A model generated the notes under the pieces. It was not told the origin of the DNA. It ran no database searches and was given only the letters and a program-made list of their open reading frames with translations. DNA of 36,275 nt from NCBI GenBank assembly GCA_016280845.1, contig JAEEHO010000186.1, positions 1 through 36,275 on the forward strand, given 5' to 3'. Positions 1 through 6,215 of the stretch are shown piece after piece. A program made the translations under genes and the position numbers. How positions within the stretch are numbered: the first letter of the stretch is position 1; the number at the start of each line of letters is the position of its first letter. Source of the DNA: Paludibacteraceae bacterium. Lineage in GTDB: Bacteria > Bacteroidota > Bacteroidia > Bacteroidales > Paludibacteraceae.

Positions 1-90
1 AAAGATAATATATGGCCCTCGGTCAGACAGTGTGCAAGCACTGCTCAGGACTATGTAAATGACATCACAGAGCTTTTAGAGGAGGAATAA
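1..90 (+). CDS. 3' end of the DUF551-type protein (complete copy at 35733-36224)
   Basis: The frame is open from base 1 and ends at TAA 88-90. It encodes the last 29 residues of the protein whose complete gene is at 35733-36224. It is a gene cut by linearisation, not a pseudogene. Confidence 0.9.
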   Translation, partial: KDNIWPSVRQCASTAQDYVNDITELLEEE

Positions 91-141
91 CCATGGAGAG
101 CAAGATGATACATACCATCACTACACTGAAACTGCTTGCGA
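1..141. repeat. Terminal overlap of a circular genome (left copy)
   Basis: The first 141 bases are identical to the last 141 bases (36135-36275). The same reading frames run through both copies. This is the overlap left when a circular contig is linearised, so the real genome is about 36,134 bp. A physical direct terminal repeat is the alternative, but the repeat falls inside coding sequence in an accessory region and has the odd length typical of an assembly k-mer. Confidence 0.93.
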
Positions 142-374
142 GAGATCGCAGGCTCAAAGAAGAGCAGGTCGAGGCGACTGTGGCTGCCATTGCATGTATT
201 CGTGAACTTGAGACCGAGATGGATCTCAAAAACAACCTCATCGAGAGTCTTGGCAAAATGTATATCCTTAACGCAAAGACCGAGTATGGCGAGGGTTGGA
301 ATTCTGCTATAAGAGGCATCCTCGACCTGCTTGACCCGGACAAAGAGCGGTACAAGAGGGGGGTGAGTGCATGA
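93..374 (+). CDS. Small coiled-coil protein of unknown function
   Basis: This 93-residue protein starts at ATG 93, eight bases after an AGGAGG in the end of the preceding gene. Residues 15-55 are rich in Lys, Arg, Glu and Leu (RRLKEEQVEATVAA, RELETEMDLKNNL) and look helical or coiled-coil. There is no signal peptide or membrane segment, and I do not recognise a family. The stop overlaps the next ATG (ATGA), so the two are translationally coupled. It sits in the early accessory operon, and its first 16 codons appear again at the right end of the window. Confidence 0.8.
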   Translation: MESKMIHTITTLKLLARDRRLKEEQVEATVAAIACIRELETEMDLKNNLIESLGKMYILNAKTEYGEGWNSAIRGILDLLDPDKERYKRGVSA

Positions 375-640
375 CAAATCAAGAGGCGATTAAGATTATC
401 GAAAATAGATTTGACATCATGGACTATGGCGAATCTGAGGAACTCGGCGAGGCTCTTGATATGGCAATCAAAGCACTCGAGCAACAGAAGGTCGGGCATC
501 AGATTTCCGTCATAGATACATGGAGAGGCGATGTCATAACCGTTGACGGCTACAAATGCAGTATTTGCGGCAACTTTGATGACATAAAAACAAAATACTG
601 CCATGAGTGCGGTGCTAAGTTTGAGGAGGGCGACACATGA
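371..640 (+). CDS. Zinc-ribbon protein
   Basis: 89 residues. The N-terminal half (EAIKIIENRF ... ALDMAIKALEQQK) is the helical segment common to many Clostridia phage early proteins. The C-terminal third carries a four-cysteine zinc ribbon, CSICG then CHECG, with 13 residues between the two pairs. It probably binds zinc and possibly nucleic acid; no catalytic motif is visible. The start ATG 371 overlaps the previous stop and its own stop overlaps the next ATG (637). Confidence 0.85.
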   Translation: MTNQEAIKIIENRFDIMDYGESEELGEALDMAIKALEQQKVGHQISVIDTWRGDVITVDGYKCSICGNFDDIKTKYCHECGAKFEEGDT

Positions 641-906
641 GGGCGACATGGATACCTGTGAGCGAGAGAGACCCGGCTTTTTGGCAAAGCGTATATGCTA
701 CCTGCAAGAGTTTGGTCGATGACCGAGAGAACTGGGTGATTGAGGGGGTATATACCCCGATGGGGCAATGGGATCTCTCACCGATGCTCAGAGACGGCAG
801 AGCAGTTGTGGTGGCTTGGATGCCCAAGGTGCACCCTTTACCATACAAGGAGACCGATGATGACAAGAGAAAAAGAGTATCAGAAACGCAAGCAACAAAG
901 GCTTGA
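637..906 (+). CDS. DUF551-type protein
   Basis: 89 residues opening with the DUF551 signature W-I-P-V-S-E-R-D-P and carrying the family's second landmark VVVAWMPKVHPLPYK near residue 65. Proteins of this family are common in phage accessory regions; the function is unknown. A second, longer member is encoded at 35733. The 3' end overlaps the next gene (start 860) in another frame. The tail after about residue 72 is lysine/arginine/threonine rich and shares DNA with the next gene, so the true functional end may be shorter. Confidence 0.8.
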   Translation: MRATWIPVSERDPAFWQSVYATCKSLVDDRENWVIEGVYTPMGQWDLSPMLRDGRAVVVAWMPKVHPLPYKETDDDKRKRVSETQATKA

Positions 907-1216
907 GAGAAAAGCACAGGGGGTCTGCACAAGGTGTGGCTGCCCCCTTGACAGTACACTGTATGTGCAGTGTAAGAGATGCCGAGACAAGTTTCGGCTT
1001 GTGTACTACCCGATGAGTACACTCGCAGGCAAACGGAGAGCGAGTTGTGACCGGGGCAGAAACGGCGATTGTTGGCAGTGTGGGCAGTTGTTGCCCCAAG
1101 GCTATACCAAGAAGATATGCCCTCAGTGCATCGAGAAAAGACTACATGGAAGAGAGGTGAAACGACTTGAAAATCTACATCAGCGGCCCGATAACAAACA
1201 ATCCGAGGTATCGTGA
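860..1216 (+). CDS. Double zinc-ribbon protein
   Basis: 118 residues. I chose ATG 860 rather than 857 because AAGGAGA (847-853) is better spaced from it. A basic N-terminus (REKEYQKRKQQRLERK) precedes two four-cysteine modules: CTRCG...CKRC and CWQCG...CPQC. That composition suggests a nucleic-acid-binding protein. The first module is followed by a basic stretch. Both ends overlap neighbouring genes (637-906 and 1167-1493). Function unknown. Confidence 0.75.
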   Translation: MTREKEYQKRKQQRLERKAQGVCTRCGCPLDSTLYVQCKRCRDKFRLVYYPMSTLAGKRRASCDRGRNGDCWQCGQLLPQGYTKKICPQCIEKRLHGREVKRLENLHQRPDNKQSEVS

Positions 1217-1493
1217 GCAGTTTGCCGAGGCGGCAGTCAAGATCAAAGAGCTTGGGCATGAGCCTATAAACCCTGTCAACCTGCAATGTGTGCTCGACCC
1301 ACTCACAACCTCTTGGGATGAGTACATGACTGTGTGCATACCTCTGCTGAGCATCTGTCAGGGCATATATATGCTCGAGGGTTGGCAGAATAGCAAGGGT
1401 GCGGTACAAGAGTTTTGGCAGGCATGGTCAAGGGATTTGAGAATTTTCAGACGGCTTGAGGAGGTATCGATATGCGGCACTTCGGCGATATAA
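1167..1493 (+). CDS. DUF4406 protein (nucleoside 2-deoxyribosyltransferase-like fold)
   Basis: 108 residues beginning KIYISGPITNN, the glycine-rich opening of DUF4406, followed by EYMTVCIPLLSICQGIYMLEGWQNSKGA, which matches the second half of the fold (D/E-Y-M...C.....YML.GW..S.G). The family resembles nucleoside 2-deoxyribosyltransferases, so a role in nucleotide metabolism is possible but unproven. The start codon is TTG 1167 behind GAGAGGTGA; no ATG fits. The last about 20 residues overlap the methyltransferase start and are probably not part of the fold. Confidence 0.82.
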   Translation: MKIYISGPITNNPRYREQFAEAAVKIKELGHEPINPVNLQCVLDPLTTSWDEYMTVCIPLLSICQGIYMLEGWQNSKGAVQEFWQAWSRDLRIFRRLEEVSICGTSAI

Positions 1494-3595
1494 CCAAGAT
1501 CAAGGGGGCAGATGTGCCCCCAGTCGAGATCATCACAGGTGGCTCGCCCTGTCAGGATTTAAGTGTCGCAGGCAAGAGGGCAGGTCTCGCAGGTGAGCGG
1601 TCGGGGCTCTTTATGGAGCAGATCAGAATTATAAAGGAGATGAGAGAAAATGACAGAGCAAATGGAAGGTCAGGTATCGCTATTCGACCTAGATACATGG
1701 TGTGGGAAAACGTCCCCGGGGCATTCTCAAGCAACGGCGGCGAGGACTTCAGAGCAGTGCTCGAGGAGACCGCAAGGGTCGCAGACAGTAGTGCCTCAAT
1801 TCCTCGACTGCCGAGCGGCGAGGGTTGGTCTAATAGTGGGGCCATTGTGGGAGACGGATGGTCTATCGCTTGGCGAGTACATGACGCTCAGTTTTGGGGA
1901 GTGCCCCAAAGACGAAAGAGAATCTCGCTTGTCGCAGATTTTGCAGGATCAAGTGCCCTCGAGATATTATTTGAGCGAGAAGGCATGTCAGGGGATACTC
2001 AATCGGGCACAGAGAAGGGGCAAGGTACTGCCCGAGATGCTAAAGACGGCTCTCGAGAGACAGGCAAAGAAGAGCCTGTGACCTATCGGGGTGACAGTAT
2101 CACACATCCGACAAACAAATCAAACCCTCACCCCGGCGACCCTTGTCATACCCTCACCGATGATGACAGAAATTATGTGGTCGCTCTCGAGGGCAACGGC
2201 ATGCGAGCATCCCACCATGGGGCCGGTTATTCAGAGGACGGCAAGATGTACACCCTCAATGCAGTCGAGCAACATGTGGTCTATGACGGCAGAGGCAAAG
2301 GCAATGGCAAGGTATCACCTTCGCTTGTCGGCGATCATCAGAGGCGAATCACTGATTTTACTGCTCTTGCAGTCGAGGTCTTTGGGCAGTCGAGCTTTGG
2401 CGATTTTTCCACAGATTTCTCCCCTCTTCGGGCTCAGGGCGGCGACTATGGCGGCGGCAGTGAAAACCTTGTTGTAGAGCCTGTCAGCATAGGTAATGGG
2501 CAAGTACATGATGCAATGTCACCCAGTGTCGGGGTATCAAAGACATTGAATTGCTTAGATGACCCTCAAAAGATTGTGGAGTTTATCGATACCACTCATG
2601 CAGATGATGTTGCTAGAGTTGACACTGTTGCATCCCCTGTGCAGGCTCGAGATTTTAAGGGTGGAAAACATGTAAATGTCGGCTCTGTTGTACGCAGACT
2701 CACACCCACTGAGTGCGAGAGACTGCAGGGGTATCCCAGTATAAGAGAAGTGAGGTTTACAGAGATGACAAAGGATGAGTATATCGCCTACAATATCAAT
2801 GAGGGGCATATCATTGTCGATACCGAGCAGGGCATTGTGTATGGTACAAGAGGGCCGGGCGGTGTAGCACTAAAAGAGCCTGTCGAACTGAAAGGCACTG
2901 ATGTCAATGGTTATAAGGTTGTGAGCATCAGAAACGGCAAGACAAAAATGCAATGCAGAGCACATCGAGTCGTGTGGATCGCAAAGCATGGTATTATACC
3001 CGAGGGGTATGTCATTGACCATATCAACAATGACAAGCAAGACAATCGGCTCTGCAATTTGCAGTTGCTGACCCCCGGCGAAAACTCGACAAAGGCTCGA
3101 GAAGATGGTCTGTACAAGGTGCATGATGATGCAGGGCAAGCAAAAATATCTGATGAGGTGCACGATTTGATACAGTATGTATATGGCAATACTGATTTGA
3201 CTCTCAGACAATTATCTGAGGTCTTTGGTATCAGTAAAAGCCGGGTGCATCAGATCGTACATGAGCAGAATTGGACAGACATCGGTGAGTGGGTCGATAC
3301 TCAGGGCAAGAAGCATAAGGCTGCCGATGCACCGAGGTACAAAGCCCTTGGCAATTCAATCGCTCTCCCCTTTTGGCAGTGGATGGCTGAGCGGATGGTC
3401 AAAGCTCTCGGGGTAGAGCACCCAACCATGGCAAGCCTGTTTGATGGCATATCAGGCTTTTGTCTTGTCTTTGCAAGATCAGGCTGCCTGCCTGTGTGGG
3501 CAAGTGAAATCGAGGAATTTCCAATAGCAGTCGCCAAAAGGCACTTTGGCGATGATGATACAGGAGAGGTGGGTGACTATGAAAAGTATTTGTGA
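1472..3595 (+). CDS. Circularly permuted C5 cytosine DNA methyltransferase with in-frame HNH insert
   Basis: 707 residues. It methylates cytosine in DNA, probably protecting phage DNA from host restriction. Motif order is rotated. Motif IV comes first (GGSPCQ, nucleophile C27), then VI (E79-N80-V81) and VIII (Q146-R-R-K-R). A long target-recognition region follows, then motif IX (LTPTECERLQGYP, about 410-422) and X (YKALGNSIALP). Motifs I and II (SLFDGISGF, WASEIEEFPIA) come only at the C-terminus (653-690). Both ends carry RHFGD (residues 2-6 and 690-694), exactly where permutation by tandem duplication would leave a scar. Residues about 423-600 are an inserted HNH endonuclease with a C-terminal helix-turn-helix. 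Start ATG 1472 has GAGGAGGT at good distance. Motif I reads DGISG instead of the usual DGIGG. A second ORF lies inside at 1650-2081. Confidence 0.9.
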   Translation: MRHFGDITKIKGADVPPVEIITGGSPCQDLSVAGKRAGLAGERSGLFMEQIRIIKEMRENDRANGRSGIAIRPRYMVWENVPGAFSSNGGEDFRAVLEETARVADSSASIPRLPSGEGWSNSGAIVGDGWSIAWRVHDAQFWGVPQRRKRISLVADFAGSSALEILFEREGMSGDTQSGTEKGQGTARDAKDGSRETGKEEPVTYRGDSITHPTNKSNPHPGDPCHTLTDDDRNYVVALEGNGMRASHHGAGYSEDGKMYTLNAVEQHVVYDGRGKGNGKVSPSLVGDHQRRITDFTALAVEVFGQSSFGDFSTDFSPLRAQGGDYGGGSENLVVEPVSIGNGQVHDAMSPSVGVSKTLNCLDDPQKIVEFIDTTHADDVARVDTVASPVQARDFKGGKHVNVGSVVRRLTPTECERLQGYPSIREVRFTEMTKDEYIAYNINEGHIIVDTEQGIVYGTRGPGGVALKEPVELKGTDVNGYKVVSIRNGKTKMQCRAHRVVWIAKHGIIPEGYVIDHINNDKQDNRLCNLQLLTPGENSTKAREDGLYKVHDDAGQAKISDEVHDLIQYVYGNTDLTLRQLSEVFGISKSRVHQIVHEQNWTDIGEWVDTQGKKHKAADAPRYKALGNSIALPFWQWMAERMVKALGVEHPTMASLFDGISGFCLVFARSGCLPVWASEIEEFPIAVAKRHFGDDDTGEVGDYEKYL
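1650..2081 (+). CDS. Overlapping ORF inside the methyltransferase gene
   Basis: 143 residues in a different frame, entirely inside the methyltransferase gene. It has its own AGGAG (1635-1639) ten bases before ATG 1650. From memory, the sequence SLFDLDTWCGKTSP near the start and YYLSEKACQGILNRAQRRGK near the end match a protein often annotated beside C5 methyltransferases in Clostridia phages and prophages. Meanwhile the methyltransferase frame over the same bases holds genuine motifs VI and VIII, so both frames look constrained. Function unknown. Main doubt: it could be a shadow frame shaped by methyltransferase conservation. Confidence 0.5.
   Translation: MTEQMEGQVSLFDLDTWCGKTSPGHSQATAARTSEQCSRRPQGSQTVVPQFLDCRAARVGLIVGPLWETDGLSLGEYMTLSFGECPKDERESRLSQILQDQVPSRYYLSEKACQGILNRAQRRGKVLPEMLKTALERQAKKSL
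2738..3271 (+). mobile_element. In-frame HNH homing-endonuclease insert within the methyltransferase
   Basis: These 178 codons split the motif usually read as GYP(D)GWTDIGEW: GYP ends at 2737 and WTDIGEW resumes at 3272. The insert contains an HNH_3-type core (HRVVWIAKHG, then IDHINNDKQDNRLCNLQLLT with D516-H517) and a C-terminal helix-turn-helix (LTLRQLSEVFGISKSRVHQI) like those of intron-associated homing nucleases. An internal ATG at 2765 behind AGTGAGG could let it be made separately. Base composition, including TCGA frequency, matches the host gene, so it has probably been resident for a long time. No intein splicing residues are seen at the edges. Confidence 0.75.
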
Positions 3596-3609
3596 GGAGG
3601 TGAGTAGTA

Positions 3610-3768
3610 ATGACCGATATAAAATGCAGACACTTTGATTGTCTTTGGAATGCAGTTGTTGCCGGGCATGGTGTTTGCAAAAAAGATGAAATCGAGATCA
3701 ATGACTTGTATGAGTGCGACTCTCGTGAGTACATTGATGATGATGAGGAAGAAGGTGATGATGCATGA
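3610..3768 (+). CDS. Small Cys/His-rich acidic protein
   Basis: 52 residues from ATG 3610 behind GAGGAGGTGAG. The N-terminus carries C-R-H-F-D-C, then a third and fourth cysteine (GVCKKDEIEINDLYEC), a probable zinc site. The C-terminus is strongly acidic (DDDEEEGDDA). It ends in an ATGA-type overlap with the Lar-like gene. Similar short Cys proteins occur in Clostridia phage accessory operons; function unknown. Confidence 0.75.
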   Translation: MTDIKCRHFDCLWNAVVAGHGVCKKDEIEINDLYECDSREYIDDDEEEGDDA

Positions 3769-3956
3769 CAAAATTGAAACCCTGCCCCTTTTGTGGCGGC
3801 AAAGCGATCCTGTTAGATGCAAGTTATCCATACTGGGTTGTGTGCGATGACTGTGGTGCAAGAGTCAGAGGTCATCGAGGTGTCGGTGATGAGGGCATCA
3901 AGGCAAGTATCGAGGCATGGAATAAGCGATCAAAGAAACGGAGGCGAGAGGCATGA
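3765..3956 (+). CDS. Lar family restriction-alleviation-like protein
   Basis: 63 residues with the Lar signature: LKPCPFCGGKA at the N-terminus, WVVCDDCGA in the middle and EAWNKRS at the end, forming a CxxC...CxxC zinc ribbon. The founding member, from the Rac prophage, alleviates type I restriction; most homologues are untested. Its position just after a DNA methyltransferase fits a host-defence-evasion cluster. The start overlaps the previous stop, and its stop overlaps the ATG at 3953. Confidence 0.88.
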   Translation: MTKLKPCPFCGGKAILLDASYPYWVVCDDCGARVRGHRGVGDEGIKASIEAWNKRSKKRRREA

Positions 3957-4240
3957 AATTGATTATCGAGATACCCGAGGGAATGCTTGATGAATTAAAC
4001 ACTTGCAAATTCCCTATACAAGATGCATACAGGCTTTGCGATATTATCGAAAACGGCACACCACTGCCGAAAAATCATGGCAGACTGATCGATGCAGATG
4101 CTATCCTGCTAAATGATACATGGACGATTGAAAAATACGATAAACAGTTGATTACAGTTGTTTATGCCGAAGACATCGATGCGGCACCAACCATCATTGA
4201 GGCAGATAAGGAGACAGAGCATGGCAAAGAAATACAGTAA
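3953..4240 (+). CDS. Conserved phage hypothetical protein
   Basis: 95 residues beginning MKLIIEIPEGM, followed by an internal GRLIDADAI segment and APTIIEADK near the end. These phrases recur in small proteins of Clostridia phages, where the function is unknown. No membrane segment or catalytic motif is seen. It is coupled to the Lar-like gene by overlap and its tail overlaps the next start (4221). Confidence 0.8.
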   Translation: MKLIIEIPEGMLDELNTCKFPIQDAYRLCDIIENGTPLPKNHGRLIDADAILLNDTWTIEKYDKQLITVVYAEDIDAAPTIIEADKETEHGKEIQ

Positions 4241-4391
4241 AGAGTTTTTAGCATTGGGAGCAGGCATCCGAGCGGTCATCGACCTCGGTGCAAGTGCCTA
4301 TTTGGTAGAAGGCGAGGTCATCGAGAGAAATGAGGTGCTCGAGGTATTGACCGAGATGGCAGAGAAGGAGACAAAGCATGCTGACAAATGA
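4221..4391 (+). CDS. Small hypothetical protein
   Basis: 56 residues. I chose ATG 4221 because AAGGAGACAG lies just upstream and the longer frame has no ribosome site. The basic opening MAKKYSKEF precedes a mixed helical protein (VIERNEVLEVLTEMAEKE). No family is recognised. It overlaps both neighbours. Confidence 0.7.
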   Translation: MAKKYSKEFLALGAGIRAVIDLGASAYLVEGEVIERNEVLEVLTEMAEKETKHADK

Positions 4392-4563
4392 TCGAGAAAA
4401 GAGCATCTGTGCCCGGTATAGTGCCCGAGATGCTGAGGGGTTTGTGCATTGCAAAGAGTGCCCTCTTGTGAAAGATCAGATCGTTTACGGTGTCGGGCTT
4501 TGCAAGGCGGTCGCACATTATGACAGGCACTCGAGAGAATGGGTGCTAGATGAGGAGGTGTAA
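4378..4563 (+). CDS. Small Cys-rich hypothetical protein
   Basis: 61 residues with four cysteines (SICARYS, CKEC, GLCKAV), possibly a zinc knuckle. The start ATG 4378 overlaps the preceding gene behind GGAGACAAAG. No known family; probably an early accessory protein. Confidence 0.7.
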   Translation: MLTNDREKSICARYSARDAEGFVHCKECPLVKDQIVYGVGLCKAVAHYDRHSREWVLDEEV

Positions 4564-4565
4564 GC

Positions 4566-4772
4566 ATGGCTGACTGTGCCAAATGTAGACATGAGCATGT
4601 GTGCCTTATACATGAGCCTTGCGGCTACTTTGAGAGTATTGCCATCTCTTACAAAGACTGTGCCAATGCGATGCTCAAAATGTGGATTGATAATGTGGTA
4701 ACTGATGGTGAGTACAATCGTATCATGGACAGACTCAATAAACAAGCAAAAGAGGAGACAGACAGACTATGA
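4566..4772 (+). CDS. Small Cys/His-rich hypothetical protein
   Basis: 68 residues. The start follows GATGAGGAGGTG. The first 20 residues hold CAKCRHEHVCLIHEPC, a dense Cys/His cluster that probably binds metal; the C-terminal half is helical and charged. It overlaps the next gene by four bases (ATGA). Confidence 0.75.
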   Translation: MADCAKCRHEHVCLIHEPCGYFESIAISYKDCANAMLKMWIDNVVTDGEYNRIMDRLNKQAKEETDRL

Positions 4773-4954
4773 AAAAGAAAAAGTACATGAAACACCTTGA
4801 TGAGCATCTCGAGAAGATTGCAGATCACCTCGCAGATATGGCGGTCGCTGACTCAAAGCTCGAGTTTGACTCGGCATCGGTCGCTCTCCTCGAGGCTCTC
4901 AATCAGTATGCAGACTTTATCGAGAAGCACTCGCCGCATATGCAAAAATTCTAA
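4769..4954 (+). CDS. Small helical hypothetical protein
   Basis: 61 residues with a Lys-rich start (MKKKKYMKHLDEHLEKIADHL) and a predicted all-helical body. It is the last gene of the early accessory operon. Its stop is followed six bases later by the -35 hexamer that opens the combined terminator/promoter at 4961-5013. Function unknown. Confidence 0.75.
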   Translation: MKKKKYMKHLDEHLEKIADHLADMAVADSKLEFDSASVALLEALNQYADFIEKHSPHMQKF

Positions 4955-4960
4955 TCTGTA

Positions 4961-4989
4961 TTGACAAGACCCTCTTTTTGCACTATAAT
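4961..4989 (+). promoter_or_regulatory. Sigma-A-type promoter for the packaging/head operon
   Basis: TTGACA (4961-4966), a 17-bp spacer and TATAAT (4984-4989): full consensus. It shares the extended sequence TCTGTATTGACA with 11520-11531 and TTCTGTATTGACA at 32759-32770. The -10 lies in the loop of the terminator hairpin, and the expected start near 4996 is at the beginning of the right stem arm. Confidence 0.88.
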
Positions 4990-5013
4990 CAAAGGCAAAA
5001 GGAGGGTCTTTTT
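4966..5013 (+). terminator. Terminator hairpin with a promoter inside its loop
   Basis: Left arm 4966-4981 pairs with right arm 4995-5010 over 16 positions (one G-U pair at 4975/5001). The loop is 13 nt and a U-run ends at 5013. It should stop transcripts arriving from the early operon. Transcripts begun at the nested promoter contain only the right arm, so they escape. The right arm also carries AGGAGGG, the ribosome site of the next ORF (5016). Confidence 0.82.
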
Positions 5014-5015
5014 GC

Positions 5016-5159
5016 ATGGAAATCGAGATGCGGTCAATAAGGGAAATTAAACCCTATAACAAAAACGCAAAAAAACACCCCAAAGAGCAAGTGGCTCGTA
5101 TTGACAGAAATATAATTATCAGAGGTGGTAATTATGGAACAGAAATGGATTTGCAATAA
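5016..5159 (+). pseudogene. N-terminal remnant of a ParB-domain DNA methylase
   Basis: The 47-residue frame begins IREIKPYNKNAKKHPKEQVA, the familiar opening of the ParB-like nuclease domain that starts many phage ParB/N6- or N4-methylase fusions located just upstream of the terminase. After EQVARI (about base 5103) homology ends, composition turns A+T-rich, and the frame closes at 5159 inside the endonuclease gene. The catalytic domain is absent. A short piece resembling the methylase C-terminus survives fused to the endonuclease (see 5134-5790). Confidence 0.75.
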
Positions 5160-5790
5160 ATGCGGTTATGAAACAACAGAAAAGCCTGAGCATAAAAACA
5201 TGACTTGCGTTTCTTGTGGCAAGGGCAGATTTCAGGGGTGGAATAAATGTAAATGTGGGAAATGGTTTCATCCTGAAATATTAGCCCAATATTATTGCTC
5301 AAAAGCATGTGGATATAATTACAGGAAAACAGGCGGTAAAAAGGGCAAGCATTATCCCCATACGCAAAGGGCAAGGGTTGGCATTTGCCCTGTATGCGGT
5401 AAAGAATATCGGGCAACTGGGGACTTTAAGGATAGACGGCAGATATATTGCAGTCATGATTGTTATATGCGGTCAAGGCTTGAAACAACACCTGAAAAAA
5501 TCATGCGACAATTTCTTGATAAAGTCGGTGTAGAGTACAAGCAAGAATATAAAATCGGGAAATATTGGGCAGACTTCTATTTGCCGAAATATAATGCAGT
5601 CATTGAGGTTGATGGAGATTATTGGCATTCTTTACCAAATATTAAAGAAAAAGATACAAGAAAAGACAAATATTTGAAGTCAAAAGGAATAAATGTGATG
5701 CATATAAAAGAATGCGAATTAAAGACAAGTGATGTTATAATCTCTCGGTGGGAAAACCTCACCGGGCTACATGCAACAAAGGAGGAGTGA
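5134..5790 (+). CDS. Vsr/DUF559-like endonuclease with zinc fingers (free-standing homing-type nuclease)
   Basis: 218 residues from ATG 5134 behind AGAGGTGG. The N-terminal 120 residues hold repeated zinc-finger pairs (CNKCGYE, CVSCGK, CKCGKWFHP, YCSKACGYN, CPVCGKEY, YCSHDCYM). Residues about 125-200 form a Vsr-like nuclease fold: TPEKIMRQFLDK, YWADFYLPKYNAVIEVDGDYWH and INVMHIKECEL. This fits EDxHD/Vsr-type homing endonucleases of phages. The body is clearly A+T-richer than its neighbours and contains no TCGA, unlike the rest of the genome: strong signs of transfer. The last about 14 residues (RWENLTGLHATKEE) return to local composition and resemble the C-terminus of phage ParB-methylases, so the gene appears fused to a leftover of the one it replaced. 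Confidence 0.82.
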   Translation: MEQKWICNKCGYETTEKPEHKNMTCVSCGKGRFQGWNKCKCGKWFHPEILAQYYCSKACGYNYRKTGGKKGKHYPHTQRARVGICPVCGKEYRATGDFKDRRQIYCSHDCYMRSRLETTPEKIMRQFLDKVGVEYKQEYKIGKYWADFYLPKYNAVIEVDGDYWHSLPNIKEKDTRKDKYLKSKGINVMHIKECELKTSDVIISRWENLTGLHATKEE

Positions 5791-5792
5791 CT

Positions 5793-6215
5793 ATGCCTAG
5801 AACGTATAAGCCGACAGGCAACCCGACAGGGCGACCAAAAACAGACATAAACAAAGTCGAGTTTGAGAAACTCTGTGCAATACAGTGCACCCTCGAGGAG
5901 ATTGCAGGATGGTTTGGGTGCTCTCATGATACTATCGAGAGATGGTGTCATAAAGAGTACGGCGACCGTTTTGCGAATGTTTATGCACAAAAGAGGGCAA
6001 TCGGTAAAACTTCGATCAGACGGCGACAGTTTCAGGTCGCTGAAAAGGGCAATACATCGATGCTGATTTGGCTCGGCAAACAGTACCTCGGACAGTCGGA
6101 AAAACAAGAGGTGGCGGTCTCTCGCAGTGATGATGAGACAGTCAAAGAGATGGAGCAGTATTTTAACGGTCGCAAGGGTGATGACAATGGCAGTGACCAA
6201 AGAACAGATACTTGA
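5793..6215 (+). CDS. terS: Terminase small subunit
   Basis: 140 residues. ATG 5793 follows AAAGGAGGAGTGA. The protein begins GRPKTD and has a helix-turn-helix (CTLEEIAGWFGCSHDTIERWC), then the small-subunit body ending in ML IW LGKQYLGQ, a typical landmark. It recognises phage DNA and loads the large subunit for packaging. It lies directly before terL and overlaps it. The acidic C-terminus would contact TerL. Confidence 0.9.
   Translation: MPRTYKPTGNPTGRPKTDINKVEFEKLCAIQCTLEEIAGWFGCSHDTIERWCHKEYGDRFANVYAQKRAIGKTSIRRRQFQVAEKGNTSMLIWLGKQYLGQSEKQEVAVSRSDDETVKEMEQYFNGRKGDDNGSDQRTDT

Noticed and set aside
2091..2477. 128-codon ORF following the overlapping ORF in the same frame inside the methyltransferase
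   Set aside because: No ribosome site, low-complexity sequence, and it shadows the target-recognition region; unlike 1650-2081 it recalls no known protein.
2738..3271. Intein in the methyltransferase
   Set aside because: No Cys/Ser splicing block pattern and no terminal His-Asn followed by a nucleophile; the residue after the insert is Trp.
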